NCBI RefSeq assembly: GCF_001591565.1
Contig: NZ_BCVD01000025.1
Coordinates: 1-37,917 of the forward strand
DNA: 37,917 bases
Direction of reading: 5' to 3'
From: Priestia flexa NBRC 15715
Lineage (GTDB): Bacteria; Bacillota; Bacilli; Bacillales; Bacillaceae_H
Shown: piece after piece, positions 1 to 9,129 of the stretch
Layout of the letters: each line of letters opens with the position of its first letter
Numbering within the stretch: the stretch's first letter is position 1
The notes under the pieces: generated by a model
The model's input: the letters and a program-made list of their open reading frames with translations, nothing else
Told to the model about the DNA's origin: nothing
The model's database searches: none
Program-made: the position numbers and the translations under genes

Positions 1-2
1 TT

Positions 3-206
3 TTACATCCATTCTAGATAGAGAACAATGGTGATGAGTGAAAAAATAGCAAGAAGGAAAACATCGAACGTGGTGGGGAAAAAAAGCGTTCGAATTCCTT
101 GAATAATCGTCAGGGGAATGATGAATTGGGCACACGCTGCGCCAATCGTTTTAAACCAGCGCTGTACTTGATAAGAGTTAAACTGTAAGTTAATTCGTTT
201 TTTCAT
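3..206 (-). CDS. small membrane protein of unknown function (67 aa)
   Basis: I do not recognise the family. The 67-residue product has a basic N-terminus (MKKRINLQF) and two hydrophobic stretches, about residues 20-38 and 47-65, so it is probably a small two-pass membrane protein. The ATG at 204-206 is preceded by a good ribosome binding site (AAAGGAG on the minus strand, about 217-223, 10 nt away), which argues for real translation. The stop lies at 3-5, so the gene is complete. It is divergent from valS. I see no clue to its role. Confidence 0.6.
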   Translation of the reverse strand: MKKRINLQFNSYQVQRWFKTIGAACAQFIIPLTIIQGIRTLFFPTTFDVFLLAIFSLITIVLYLEWM

Positions 207-338
207 ACTTCATATGCTCCTTTCCTGCTTGCAGGCCGTTACATAATAATGTATGAATCATGGGCGCTAGGTGTTCAGTTTTTTTTCGTAAGATCTGGCG
301 TGTTTGTGAATAGAATGAGAAAAAAATGGAGAAGATTA

Positions 339-366
339 TTGACGAATTCATATTTTTTCATATAGT
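339..366 (+). promoter_or_regulatory. sigma-A promoter of valS
   Basis: TTGACG at 339-344 and TATAGT at 361-366 are separated by 16 nt. A TATAAT also starts at 366 but would sit 21 nt from the -35 box, so TATAGT is preferred. Transcription would begin near 373, just before the T-box leader. The stretch 207-338, between the small minus-strand gene and this promoter, shows nothing else I can name. Confidence 0.6.
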
Positions 367-379
367 ATAATTAAGAGAA

Positions 380-652
380 AATCATATGAACATACAGTGA
401 GTAGGAAGAGTACAAAATAAAGCACCTTTAGAGAGAGAAATCAGCAGCTGAAAGATTTCTTAGGAAAGCTTATTTGGAAGGTCGCCTATGAGTAGTTTTT
501 TTGAACAGACTTTGGTCTAAGTAGAAGAAACCGGTTAATGAACCGTTATGAAATGAAGTGTATAGACGTCTTTACGGGAGAAGTCTATAAAAAAAGGTGG
601 TACCGCGAAATCAACTCCTTTCGTCCTTTTATGGAAGAAGGAGTTTTTTTAT
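380..652 (+). promoter_or_regulatory. T-box leader of valS (tRNA-Val sensing)
   Basis: The T-box core GGTGGTACCGCG lies at 596-607. It is followed by a terminator hairpin, AACTCCTT at 613-620 pairing with AAGGAGTT at 638-645, then a T run. Upstream, stem I shows an AGTA-type loop near 392 and an apical GAAATC/GATTTC helix near 437-460. A GTC triplet at 481-483 is a plausible valine specifier codon. By the known mechanism, uncharged tRNA-Val pairs with the specifier and with the TGGT bulge and stabilises the antiterminator, so valS is read when valine is scarce. The core motif and terminator are seen directly; the specifier is inferred. Confidence 0.9.
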
Positions 653-713
653 GTTCATTCGAGCTTTCGCATATCGAAAGCTATATAAGAAATTATACAT
701 GGAGGTACAGAGT

Positions 714-3359
714 ATGTCAGAACAGGAAGTAAAGCTTTCAACGAAGTATGACCCAAAATCTGTTGAAGAAAATCGCTATCAATATTGGTTGGATGGGAAG
801 TTTTTTGAAGCAACAAACGATGCTGAGAAAGAGCCCTACACAATCGTGATCCCACCGCCAAACGTAACGGGTAAACTTCATCTAGGGCATGCTTGGGATA
901 CAACGTTACAAGACATTTTAACGCGTATGAAGCGCATGCAGGGCTATGACGTTCTATGGTTGCCTGGAATGGATCACGCCGGTATCGCTACGCAAGCAAA
1001 AGTAGAAGAAAAGCTTCGTCAAGAAGGAAAAAGCCGTTATGACTTAGGGCGTGAGAAGTTTGTAGAAGAAACGTGGAAGTGGAAAGAAGAATATGCCAGC
1101 TTTATTCGTCAGCAGTGGTCCAAGCTAGGCCTTGGCTTAGATTATTCTCGCGAGCGCTTTACGTTAGATGAAGGCTTATCAAAAGCCGTTCGTGAAGTAT
1201 TTGTTAAGCTATATAAAAAAGGCTTAATCTACCGCGGTGAATATATTATCAACTGGGATCCAGCAACAAAAACAGCCCTATCTGATATTGAGGTTATCTA
1301 TAAGGATGTGCAAGGTGCATTTTACCATATGCGCTATCCGCTTGCCGACGGTTCTGGGCATATTGAAATTGCAACAACACGTCCGGAAACAATGCTAGGT
1401 GATACGGCAGTTGCTGTTCATCCTGAAGACGAACGCTATAAGCATTTAATTGGTAAAACGGTTAAGCTTCCGATTGTAGGTCGTGAAATTCCTATCGTTG
1501 GTGACGATTATGTAGACATGGAGTTTGGCTCAGGCGCTGTGAAGATTACACCTGCTCATGATCCAAACGACTTTGAAATTGGGAACCGCCACAATTTAGA
1601 ACGCATTCTTGTGATGAATCAAGACGGTACAATGAACGACAAAGCAGGAAAATATGAAGGTATGGATCGCTTTGAATGTCGTAAACAAATCGTAAAAGAT
1701 TTACAAGAAGATGGCATTTTATTTGAAATTGAAGATCACATGCACTCTGTAGGTCACAGTGAACGTAGTGGAGCTGTGGTCGAGCCTTACTTATCAACGC
1801 AGTGGTTCGTGAAAATGCAGCCGCTGGCTGATCAGGCAGTTGAACTTCAAAAAAGCGAAGAAAAGGTTCAGTTTGTTCCAGATCGCTTTGAAAAAACGTA
1901 CCTACACTGGATGGAGAATATTCGCGACTGGTGTATTTCACGTCAGCTTTGGTGGGGACACCGTATTCCAGCTTGGTATCATAAAGAAACTGGAGAAGTG
2001 CACGTTGATCATGAGCCTCCAGCAGATATTGAAAACTGGGAGCAAGATTCAGACGTACTTGATACGTGGTTTAGTTCAGCTTTATGGCCATTTTCAACGA
2101 TGGGTTGGCCGGACGTGGAATCGATTGACTTCCAGCGCTACTATCCAACAAATGCGCTTGTAACGGGCTATGACATCATCTTCTTCTGGGTATCTCGCAT
2201 GATTTTCCAAGGTCTTGAATTTACAGGCAAGCGTCCATTTGACGACGTATTAATTCACGGACTTGTACGTGACGAGCAAGGCCGTAAGATGAGTAAATCT
2301 CTTGGAAACGGTGTAGATCCGATGGAAGTGATTGAGAAGTACGGTGCCGATTCACTTCGCTACTTCTTATCAACGGGAAGTTCACCGGGACAAGATTTAC
2401 GCTTTAGCTTTGAAAAGGTTGAAGCAACTTGGAACTTTGCTAATAAAATTTGGAATGCATCTCGCTTTGCATTAATGAATATGGATGGCATTACGTTTGA
2501 AGAACTTGATATGTCGGGTGAGAAATCAGTAGCGGATGAGTGGATTTTAACACGCTTAAATGAAACAATTGAAAGCGTAACGAAGCTAGCTGATAAGTAT
2601 GAGTTCGGCGAAGTAGGACGCGTGCTTTATAACTTTATCTGGGATGACTTCTGCGACTGGTATATTGAAATGGCAAAGCTACCTCTATATGGAGAAGACG
2701 AAGCGGCTAAGAAAACAACTCGTTCAATCTTAGCGTATGTGTTAGACAACACAATGCGACTTTTACATCCATTTATGCCGTTTATTACCGAGGAAATTTG
2801 GCAAAGCTTGCCGCATGAAGGCGAATCGATTACGGTAGCGAAATGGCCAGAAGTACGCCCAGAGCTAACAAATAAAGAAGCGGCAAACGAAATGCGCTTA
2901 CTTGTAGACATCATTCGTTCAGTGCGTAATATTCGTGCGGAAGTAAATACGCCAATGAGCAAGCAAGTACGCTTGTTCATTAAAGCAAAAGATGAAGCGA
3001 TTCAAGCGCAGCTTGAGAAAAATCGTGCATACATCGAGAAATTCTGTAATCCAAGTGAGCTTGCAATTTCTACGGAAATCTCTTTAGACGAAAAAGCAAT
3101 GACAGCTGTTGTAACAGGAGCTGAATTAATTCTACCTCTTGAAGGGTTAATTAACATTGAAGAGGAAATTGCGCGCCTTGAAAAAGAATACGATAAGCTG
3201 AATAAAGAAGTGGAGCGTGTTCAAAAGAAACTTGGAAATCAAGGTTTTATCGCAAAAGCACCGGCAAAAGTAGTAGAAGAAGAGCGCCAAAAAGAACAGG
3301 ATTATGTTGAAAAACGTGAAGCTGTTCAAGCGCGTATTGTCGAATTGCGCGGGGAATAA
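714..3359 (+). CDS. valS: valyl-tRNA synthetase
   Basis: Class I aminoacyl-tRNA synthetase that charges tRNA-Val with valine in the cytosol. The HIGH motif is seen as HLGH at residues 56-59 after PPPNVTGK, and KMSKS at about 525-529. Between them lies the CP1 editing domain, which clears mischarged threonine. The C-terminal 70 residues are a Lys/Glu-rich coiled coil typical of ValRS. The start is the ATG at 714, 8 nt after GGAGG (701-705). The longer open frame from 597 runs through the T-box and terminator and is not used. Length is 881 residues, normal for Bacillus ValS. Expression should follow the T-box leader. A strong terminator follows. Confidence 0.98.
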   Translation: MSEQEVKLSTKYDPKSVEENRYQYWLDGKFFEATNDAEKEPYTIVIPPPNVTGKLHLGHAWDTTLQDILTRMKRMQGYDVLWLPGMDHAGIATQAKVEEKLRQEGKSRYDLGREKFVEETWKWKEEYASFIRQQWSKLGLGLDYSRERFTLDEGLSKAVREVFVKLYKKGLIYRGEYIINWDPATKTALSDIEVIYKDVQGAFYHMRYPLADGSGHIEIATTRPETMLGDTAVAVHPEDERYKHLIGKTVKLPIVGREIPIVGDDYVDMEFGSGAVKITPAHDPNDFEIGNRHNLERILVMNQDGTMNDKAGKYEGMDRFECRKQIVKDLQEDGILFEIEDHMHSVGHSERSGAVVEPYLSTQWFVKMQPLADQAVELQKSEEKVQFVPDRFEKTYLHWMENIRDWCISRQLWWGHRIPAWYHKETGEVHVDHEPPADIENWEQDSDVLDTWFSSALWPFSTMGWPDVESIDFQRYYPTNALVTGYDIIFFWVSRMIFQGLEFTGKRPFDDVLIHGLVRDEQGRKMSKSLGNGVDPMEVIEKYGADSLRYFLSTGSSPGQDLRFSFEKVEATWNFANKIWNASRFALMNMDGITFEELDMSGEKSVADEWILTRLNETIESVTKLADKYEFGEVGRVLYNFIWDDFCDWYIEMAKLPLYGEDEAAKKTTRSILAYVLDNTMRLLHPFMPFITEEIWQSLPHEGESITVAKWPEVRPELTNKEAANEMRLLVDIIRSVRNIRAEVNTPMSKQVRLFIKAKDEAIQAQLEKNRAYIEKFCNPSELAISTEISLDEKAMTAVVTGAELILPLEGLINIEEEIARLEKEYDKLNKEVERVQKKLGNQGFIAKAPAKVVEEERQKEQDYVEKREAVQARIVELRGE

Positions 3360-3364
3360 TAGAA

Positions 3365-3396
3365 AAAAGCGCTGCTTGTGAAGCAGCGCTTTTTGT
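3365..3396 (+). terminator. intrinsic terminator after valS
   Basis: AAAGCGCTGCTT and AAGCAGCGCTTT form a near-perfect stem around TGTG, followed by a T run. It lies directly after the valS stop and separates valS from folC. Confidence 0.9.
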
Positions 3397-3456
3397 ATAC
3401 ATAACGGAACCACAACCAGACTTTTAAGTTCATTCGATTTTTACTGTTGCATTCGC

Positions 3457-3462
3457 TATAAT
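3457..3462 (+). promoter_or_regulatory. possible -10 box of folC
   Basis: A perfect TATAAT lies 30 nt before the folC start in the short valS-folC gap, downstream of the valS terminator. No good -35 box stands 16-18 nt upstream (TCGATT at 3434-3439), so strength and exact start are uncertain. Confidence 0.4.
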
Positions 3463-3492
3463 AATCATAATACAAAAAGAAGGGTGACCGTG

Positions 3493-4794
3493 ATGATACA
3501 AACATATGATGAGGCCTTACAATGGATACATAATCGCTTACGTTTTGGCATGAAGCCTGGCTTAGAGCGAATGAACTGGATGCTTGAACAGCTTGATTAT
3601 CCCCATCAAAATATAAAAGCTATTCATATTGCGGGCACAAACGGAAAAGGCTCAACCGTTACGTATCTGCGCTATATGCTCCAAGAAGCAGGGTATGATG
3701 TAGGCACATTTACTTCTCCTTATATTGAAACATTTAATGAGCGAATTAGCATAAACGGAACGCCAATTTCAGATGAGGAAATGCTTCGCCTTGTACAAGA
3801 AGTTAAAGCAGTTGTAGAAAGAGTAGAAGAGACAGAATTTGGCGCTGCGACTGAGTTTGAAGTTATTACGCTCATGTTCTTTTTATATTTTGGCTACCAT
3901 AACCGCGTTGATTATGTTCTTGTTGAAGCTGGACTTGGTGGTCGATACGATTCAACAAATGTCGTTGAACCACTGTTAACCATTATTACGAATATTGGCT
4001 TTGATCACATGGCTATTTTAGGGAATACGGTAGATAAGATTGCGTTTGAAAAAGCAGGCATCATTAAGCGAGGCGTGCCTTTAGTAACGGGTGTAGAACA
4101 AAAAGAAGCGATAGAAGTAATTGAAGGAATAGCTCGTGACCATGAGGCGTCGCTAGATCGTTTGGGCAGTGAGTTTACAATTGAAAGTTACAGTGCTTTA
4201 GAAAATGGCGAAGCCTTTACATTACAAACACCTATCCATACTTATGAGAACCTTGAACTTGGCATGTTTGGCTATCATCAAGTGAAAAACGCATCCTTAG
4301 CGGTTCGAGCTTTAGAGCTGTTAGGACAAAAAGGAGAACTACAGCTTTCTCAAGCTGATTTAGCAGAAGGGTTAAAAAAAGCACGCTGGAGTGGACGCTT
4401 TGAAAAAGTGAGTGATTCTCCACTAGTTATCATTGATGGTGCCCATAACCAAGAAGGTGTAAAAAGCCTACTAAGTACGCTGCGTCTTCACTATGAAGAC
4501 AAGCAGATTCACATCATTTTTAGCTGCCTAAATGACAAGAGTGGTAAAGAAATGGTGAAAAGTTTAGAAGGTATTGCTGAAAGTATTACCTTTACATCGT
4601 TTGATTTTCCAAGAGCGAGAACAGGACAAGAGCTATATGAACTCAGTAAGCACCCTAGTAAAAAAGTGAATGAACAGTGGCAAGAAGCAATTGAACAAGC
4701 TCTTTTACACCATGCAAAACCAAATGACTTAATCGTCATTACAGGTTCACTTTACTTTATTTCAGAAGTTCGATCATTCTTATTACGCGCCTAA
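3493..4794 (+). CDS. folC: folylpolyglutamate synthase / dihydrofolate synthase
   Basis: Mur-ligase-like enzyme that adds glutamate to dihydropteroate and to folates, in the cytosol. The ATP-binding loop GTNGKGS is at residues 48-54. FTSPYIETFNERI and VEAGLGGRYDSTN follow, as in FolC, and DGAHNQEGV marks the C-terminal ligase domain. I chose the ATG at 3493: AGAAGGG stands about 9 nt upstream, whereas the in-frame GTG at 3484 overlaps that site. The protein is then 433 residues, near the usual length. It sits after valS as in B. subtilis, but has its own terminator and probably its own promoter. Confidence 0.95.
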   Translation: MIQTYDEALQWIHNRLRFGMKPGLERMNWMLEQLDYPHQNIKAIHIAGTNGKGSTVTYLRYMLQEAGYDVGTFTSPYIETFNERISINGTPISDEEMLRLVQEVKAVVERVEETEFGAATEFEVITLMFFLYFGYHNRVDYVLVEAGLGGRYDSTNVVEPLLTIITNIGFDHMAILGNTVDKIAFEKAGIIKRGVPLVTGVEQKEAIEVIEGIARDHEASLDRLGSEFTIESYSALENGEAFTLQTPIHTYENLELGMFGYHQVKNASLAVRALELLGQKGELQLSQADLAEGLKKARWSGRFEKVSDSPLVIIDGAHNQEGVKSLLSTLRLHYEDKQIHIIFSCLNDKSGKEMVKSLEGIAESITFTSFDFPRARTGQELYELSKHPSKKVNEQWQEAIEQALLHHAKPNDLIVITGSLYFISEVRSFLLRA

Positions 4795-4795
4795 A

Positions 4796-4829
4796 AAGCA
4801 AGTCGTCACCGAACGGCTTGCTTTTTTAT
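4796..4829 (+). terminator. intrinsic terminator after folC
   Basis: AAGCAAGTCGT pairs with ACGGCTTGCTT over 11 bp with one G-U pair, followed by a T run. It begins right at the folC stop. Confidence 0.9.
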
Positions 4830-4851
4830 TTAAAATATTTCGTGAATGACA

Positions 4852-4881
4852 CTGTGAATAAAGAACTATTTTTATTATAAT
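4852..4881 (+). promoter_or_regulatory. possible promoter of the VWA-protein gene
   Basis: TATAAT at 4876-4881 stands about 40 nt before the start codon. The only candidate -35 box (CTGTGA, 4852-4857, spacer 18) is weak, so the promoter may need an activator. Confidence 0.4.
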
Positions 4882-4919
4882 GATGGTAAAACATACTAAA
4901 GAGAGGAATAAAAGATACT

Positions 4920-7718
4920 ATGACCAAAGTTATAGGTGAGTGGATAGGATTCTTTATTGCAATCTTGTTGTTCAGTACGTTCGTTCCTCTACAAGGACAA
5001 GCTGCAAGCAGTACTCCTGCTTTAAATGTGAACGTAAGCCCGTCAAAAGAAGAGTTTTTAAAGCCTTTAGGTGCTGATGCACAGGGAGATTTAAATATTA
5101 CGCTTAATCCAGAAGGAAAGCTTGATGATATTTCAAATGAGCTTAGAAAGCCTTTAGACGTGGTGTTTGTGCTTGATAAATCCGGATCGATGGGTCCTTT
5201 ATATGGAAATAAGTTAGATGATGCTAAGAAAGCGATGAATGAAGCAGTTAAAGTTTTTCAAGCAAATCGTTTAGCGAATGATCGGTTTGGACTGGTAACT
5301 TTTGATACGGACGTAAAGGATGTTATTTCTTTAACCTCCGATCTTCAAGCCATTAATAAAAAGGTTCAAAGTATGACGGCTGATGGAGGAACAAACTATG
5401 CACAGTCACTTGAACGAGCAGGTGATATCTTAAAAGATTCAAAGAATGATAAATATATTATCTTTCTCACAGATGGATTTCCTACCCAAGCTCAGGAAGA
5501 AAAGTATTTTAACTTTTCCGGTAACGTTCGCAAATGTAACTCTTGGGGATATTGTAAGTATGACTATGTAAGGGTTAATAGTCATAAAACGGTATATTAC
5601 AATGTATATACCAATGGTTCACAAGATGCGTATATACTAGATGATGATGGCTATAGAATATATGTTAATACATCTGGAACTCCACAATCGATTATTAAAA
5701 GCTTGAGCACTAATCAAGCTCTCAGTCTAGCCAATCAAAAGGTCAAACTTTACTCTATAGGTTTTGGAACAAATCAAGAGTTAGACATGAACTATTTAAC
5801 TAAGCTCTCAGAAACTACTGGCTCTAAAGCCTATCAAGGTGATACAAGCAACCTAAGCGATTTATTTCGAAGCATTACGACTGAAATTGGGCAATATGCA
5901 ATGAAAGACGTGCAGGTGAAAGTGAAAATTCAGGGAAGCGGAACGTCGTTTCCTGGAAAAGTGAAGTTAGCCGATAATGCGAATGCGTATATGGACGGTG
6001 ACTATGCGGTGATTAATTTAAAAGACGTTCCGTATGTATTAGGTCAAACGCCTTCTGCGACATCGTATTCCCTACCCCTTACGTTTGATACCAAAGGAAC
6101 GTATAATTTTTCAGACGTCTCGTTATCCTATAAAAATTTAAGCGGTAGTTCCATTTTGAAAAAGCACGATGCAGTAAAGGTTGAAATCAAGGATAAAATT
6201 GCTCCAACGTTTAAAGGAACGGTTGGTTTTTTAGATACAAACAAAGTAGGTCGGCTTATTAAAAAAGAAGATCGAAATAGCGAATCTAACCAATTTGATT
6301 TAATCTATACGCTTACACCTGATGCAACTTTAGAAAAAGCTGATCGAGGCACGCTGCAAACTATTAAACTAACGCAGATTCTTCCTGAAGGGATAACGGT
6401 TGTTAATCCGCCTTCAAACGTCAGCGTGAAAGGAAATCTCATTGAAGTAACGTTTACGGATATTCCCTATAACAATGGTTCGTTTAGCATTAACAAGCTA
6501 ACGCAAACGATTAAACTTCAAGCAAATTGGGCAATGAATCAAACGTTCCAGAATCCAACTGTCTCGTATAATGACAGTAATGCAGGAGCAAGAAGCGTCA
6601 TTTTAACAGCTCCAAAATTACCAATCATCGCGAAGGTTGTATTAGAAGATACCCTTGAGAAATATAGTGGGGATGCATATGGTAACATTGAAAAGATAAC
6701 AAAAAATACCAATACGCTTATTCAAACAATTAAGCTAAAAGATGGAGAACAAGAGTTAGCTCAGCCAATTAAGTCAATGGTATTTACAGGTGATAAAACA
6801 GCAATTGACGTAACGTATAGCAATGACACAAAAAAGCGGCTGAAGCTTGTTCCTTCGTTTGAAATAAGAGGTCAAGATTCAAACGAAGTGATTAAAAACG
6901 GTAGTGTGTCATCGGAAAAAGTAAAGTTCTCGTTAGTGGATTTAATTCCAGGAGAAGGTGTAACGTATGAATATAAGGTCAACAACGGTAGTTGGACAAC
7001 CTTTCAACAAAAAGATGAAGTTACCGTTGATAAAGTAGGAGAAGTAACGATTAAAGTTCGTGCAACGGGTGGTTTTGCAAAAGCTAATCAAGAGGTTACT
7101 CAGACAGTAACTATTCGGAAGTTAGTTGACAATATTAATGTTGATCCAGCTAGCGTGACGCTGTTTGTTGGTGAAAAAATAACGTTAAATGCATCTGTTT
7201 CACCAGCGGATGCCACGAATAAAGATGTTAAATGGATGATTTCTGATACGGGGATTGTTAAAAAAGATATACTCGTAACGGGTTCATCTAAATATGGAAT
7301 TATTGGTGTGGCACCAGGAAATACGACTGTTGTAGTAGAATCAGTAGACGGAGCTGTGAAAAAGGAAATTCCAGTACAAGTGCTTGATGATTTTAAATTT
7401 AAATATCCTTCGATTACGATGGAACCAGGAGAAGAGCGCAATATAAAAGATTTACTTGTTTATCGTAATGGTGGGCTTTTAGATACGCTACTAAATCGTC
7501 AGGTGATAGAAAGTATTGTTACTGAGCCAAAGGATAACCCGTCATTTAGCATTGTATCTAAAGATAACAGCATGTTTATTGTGGCCAAAAAAGTAGGATA
7601 TGGATCTGTGGTGGCAACTGGAGCAAAAGTGAAACAAGACGGAACAAGGGCTAGCTCTAGTATGATCGTTATCGTGAAAAAAAGACAAGGAACAGATGGA
7701 TCTGGGGCGAAGTGGTGA
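4920..7718 (+). CDS. large secreted protein with VWA and bacterial Ig-like (BIG2) domains
   Basis: A 932-residue secreted protein; exact function unknown. It has a signal peptide (hydrophobic 8-25, cleavage probably near AQAA, about 28-30). A von Willebrand A domain spans about 77-325 with a complete metal site: DKSGS at 86-90, T158 in GGTN, and D185 in LTDG. An unusual aromatic-rich insertion at about 195-255 holds the only obvious cysteine pair, C206 and C212. The middle is beta-rich and repeat-like. A BIG2-type Ig domain lies at about 737-822. No LPXTG motif or C-terminal membrane helix is seen, so it is released or held non-covalently. VWA proteins often act as surface adhesins. The T4P genes 1.4 kb downstream make a pilus-linked adhesin possible, but that is inference. 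GAGAGG stands 13 nt before the ATG. Confidence 0.85.
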   Translation: MTKVIGEWIGFFIAILLFSTFVPLQGQAASSTPALNVNVSPSKEEFLKPLGADAQGDLNITLNPEGKLDDISNELRKPLDVVFVLDKSGSMGPLYGNKLDDAKKAMNEAVKVFQANRLANDRFGLVTFDTDVKDVISLTSDLQAINKKVQSMTADGGTNYAQSLERAGDILKDSKNDKYIIFLTDGFPTQAQEEKYFNFSGNVRKCNSWGYCKYDYVRVNSHKTVYYNVYTNGSQDAYILDDDGYRIYVNTSGTPQSIIKSLSTNQALSLANQKVKLYSIGFGTNQELDMNYLTKLSETTGSKAYQGDTSNLSDLFRSITTEIGQYAMKDVQVKVKIQGSGTSFPGKVKLADNANAYMDGDYAVINLKDVPYVLGQTPSATSYSLPLTFDTKGTYNFSDVSLSYKNLSGSSILKKHDAVKVEIKDKIAPTFKGTVGFLDTNKVGRLIKKEDRNSESNQFDLIYTLTPDATLEKADRGTLQTIKLTQILPEGITVVNPPSNVSVKGNLIEVTFTDIPYNNGSFSINKLTQTIKLQANWAMNQTFQNPTVSYNDSNAGARSVILTAPKLPIIAKVVLEDTLEKYSGDAYGNIEKITKNTNTLIQTIKLKDGEQELAQPIKSMVFTGDKTAIDVTYSNDTKKRLKLVPSFEIRGQDSNEVIKNGSVSSEKVKFSLVDLIPGEGVTYEYKVNNGSWTTFQQKDEVTVDKVGEVTIKVRATGGFAKANQEVTQTVTIRKLVDNINVDPASVTLFVGEKITLNASVSPADATNKDVKWMISDTGIVKKDILVTGSSKYGIIGVAPGNTTVVVESVDGAVKKEIPVQVLDDFKFKYPSITMEPGEERNIKDLLVYRNGGLLDTLLNRQVIESIVTEPKDNPSFSIVSKDNSMFIVAKKVGYGSVVATGAKVKQDGTRASSSMIVIVKKRQGTDGSGAKW

Positions 7719-7721
7719 GTG

Positions 7722-7753
7722 AAAGCCGTGATGCTAAGCATCGCGGCTTTTTG
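7722..7753 (+). terminator. intrinsic terminator after the VWA gene
   Basis: AAAGCCGTGATGC and GCATCGCGGCTTT form a long stem with a TAA loop and one G-U pair, then a T run. It shows that the VWA gene is a single transcription unit. Confidence 0.9.
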
Positions 7754-7772
7754 CTGTTCAAAGTATTGTCAC

Positions 7773-7801
7773 TTTAATCAATGGGAAAACTGATATATAA
7801 T
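7773..7801 (+). promoter_or_regulatory. possible promoter of the DUF420 gene
   Basis: TATAAT at 7796-7801 stands 34 nt before the start. The candidate -35 box TTTAAT (7773-7778, spacer 17) matches poorly. Confidence 0.35.
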
Positions 7802-7834
7802 TGACATGAATCCAAACGTAAGGAGATTGTGAAA

Positions 7835-8392
7835 ATGAGTAAGGAAAATGAGAAAATAGTGCCGACTAGTAATAAAAACTATACGGGCATTATCTTAACG
7901 GTTTCATTAATTGCAAACGCAATTATCTTAGCACTGTTCTTTTCACCAATCGGTTATCAAGGAGAGGTTCACTTTGATTTAACAATCTTTCCGCGATTAA
8001 ATGCAATATTAAACAGCTTTACTTTTATCTTTCTTGTAGCGGCACTAGTATCAATTTTAAAGAAAAACATTAAAGCTCATAAAGGGTTTATTTTAGCGGC
8101 ATTTTCTTCGACACTATTGTTCCTTGTTTTCTATTTGACGTTTCACTATATGTCAACAGAAACAGCAACGTTTGGTGGAGAAGGAATTATTCGCCCAATC
8201 TATTTCTTTATTTTAATTACTCATAGCTTCTTAGCGGCCGTAGTTGTTCCACTTGCGCTGTTCTCAACGGTTTGGGGTTGGACGATGCAAGTAACTAAGC
8301 ATAAAAAAATCGTTCGTTGGACAATGCCGATTTGGCTATATGTAAGCTTTACAGGTGTGCTTGTATACCTATTTATGGCACCTTATTATTAA
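7835..8392 (+). CDS. DUF420 family membrane protein (YozB-like)
   Basis: A 185-residue integral membrane protein with about five hydrophobic helices (roughly 18-38, 52-75, 85-107, 122-147, 160-182). Conserved-looking histidines are FHYMS and ITHSF, and KHKK lies between the last helices. This matches the DUF420 family, represented by B. subtilis YozB, often linked in discussion to cytochrome oxidase assembly; the function is not established. The ATG at 7835 is 9 nt after AAGGAG. The in-frame GTG at 7829 is only 3 nt from that site and is less likely. It has its own terminator, so it is not an obvious part of the pilus unit around it. Confidence 0.8.
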   Translation: MSKENEKIVPTSNKNYTGIILTVSLIANAIILALFFSPIGYQGEVHFDLTIFPRLNAILNSFTFIFLVAALVSILKKNIKAHKGFILAAFSSTLLFLVFYLTFHYMSTETATFGGEGIIRPIYFFILITHSFLAAVVVPLALFSTVWGWTMQVTKHKKIVRWTMPIWLYVSFTGVLVYLFMAPYY

Positions 8393-8424
8393 AAAAATCT
8401 TCTCCTGACGGAGAAGATTTTTTT
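8392..8424. terminator. bidirectional terminator between convergent genes
   Basis: AAAAAATCTTCTCC and GGAGAAGATTTTTT form a perfect stem around TGAC. Flanking A and T runs let it stop transcription from both sides: the DUF420 gene on the plus strand and the broken gene on the minus strand. Confidence 0.9.
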
Positions 8425-9118
8425 AATTTCGAGGTTGAATGGTTGCTTCTGGTATTACTTGAAGCGTATCAACAAGCGGTAGAGATTCAAGCTTTGTTAA
8501 TAAGACGCTGCGGTCATAAAGAACGTTAAAGCGAGAATACTTTCCTACTTGTGAGGTACTAGATCGGTCGATGTCTTTTTCAGTTTCTACGTTACCTCTC
8601 ACAGCATTAACCGTCAGCGGTCCCTGAGAGAAAATTCCACCGTCGATGGCAAACAGTGAGCCTACGCCGTAAAGCTCAGCTGAAGATTCCGTATAGAAAA
8701 AGCCTTGTAACAGCGAGAATACATCTTGCTGTTGATCTTTTAAGTTTTTGAAATTGACTCTTTGTTCTTCTTCGTCATTAAACGTTGTAAACTCATTAAT
8801 TCGGTTTAAATTAATAGGACCTTTAGCAAGTAAAATCAGCATTCCTTTTTTTCCTTCATTAATATAATTAAAGCCTTCAATACTAACATTGGTAATTTTA
8901 ACCTCTCCACCTGTATAGACAATGGAATCAAACATCCCAATTTCCTTTTCGGCGGTTGAAACATCCGTATTACCTGTAATCGTCAAATTGTTTTTTACCA
9001 CAATGTTCTTTGTTAATTCAAAAGTGCTGTTTAAAGGTTTCAAGGTTAAATTGTTACCCACAAACAATGGATGATCTAACGAAATGTCATCGTTTGTATC
9101 GATGAGTAAGCTTCCACC
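8423..9118 (-). pseudogene. 5'-truncated minus-strand gene, beta-rich surface or pilus-type protein fragment
   Basis: The minus-strand frame encodes at least 214 residues from a TTG at 9065-9067 to the stop near 8423, and it is open further upstream. Residues read from 9118 (GGSLLIDTNDD...) look native. No ATG or GTG and no ribosome binding site exist before the frame runs into antisense pilC and stops at 9149-9151. The head of the gene is therefore missing. The remaining protein is rich in short beta-like units (NNLTITGN, GGEVKITNVSIEG, LLAKGPINL), reminiscent of large minor-pilin or surface proteins near T4P genes, but I cannot assign a family. The cut coincides with the truncated end of pilC. 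Confidence 0.6.
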
Positions 9119-9126
9119 TAGGCAAT
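9116..9126. other. probable deletion or rearrangement junction inside the T4P locus
   Basis: Minus-strand coding sequence appears native up to about 9118, and plus-strand pilC sequence appears native from about 9124 (N-K-V-K-L-Y). Nothing separates them but a CCTAGG palindrome at about 9117-9122. Two headless genes meet head to head with no promoter. No insertion sequence, inverted repeat or target duplication is visible. Confidence 0.6.
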
Positions 9127-9129
9127 AAG

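Noticed and set aside
538-732. 64-codon plus-strand frame over the valS leader
   Set aside because: It runs through the T-box core and terminator, which explain the sequence fully.
1546-1941. 131-codon minus-strand frame in valS
   Set aside because: It lies wholly within the conserved ValRS coding sequence and has no supporting signals.
8317-8529. 70-codon plus-strand frame after the DUF420 gene
   Set aside because: It crosses the bidirectional terminator and overlaps real coding on both sides.
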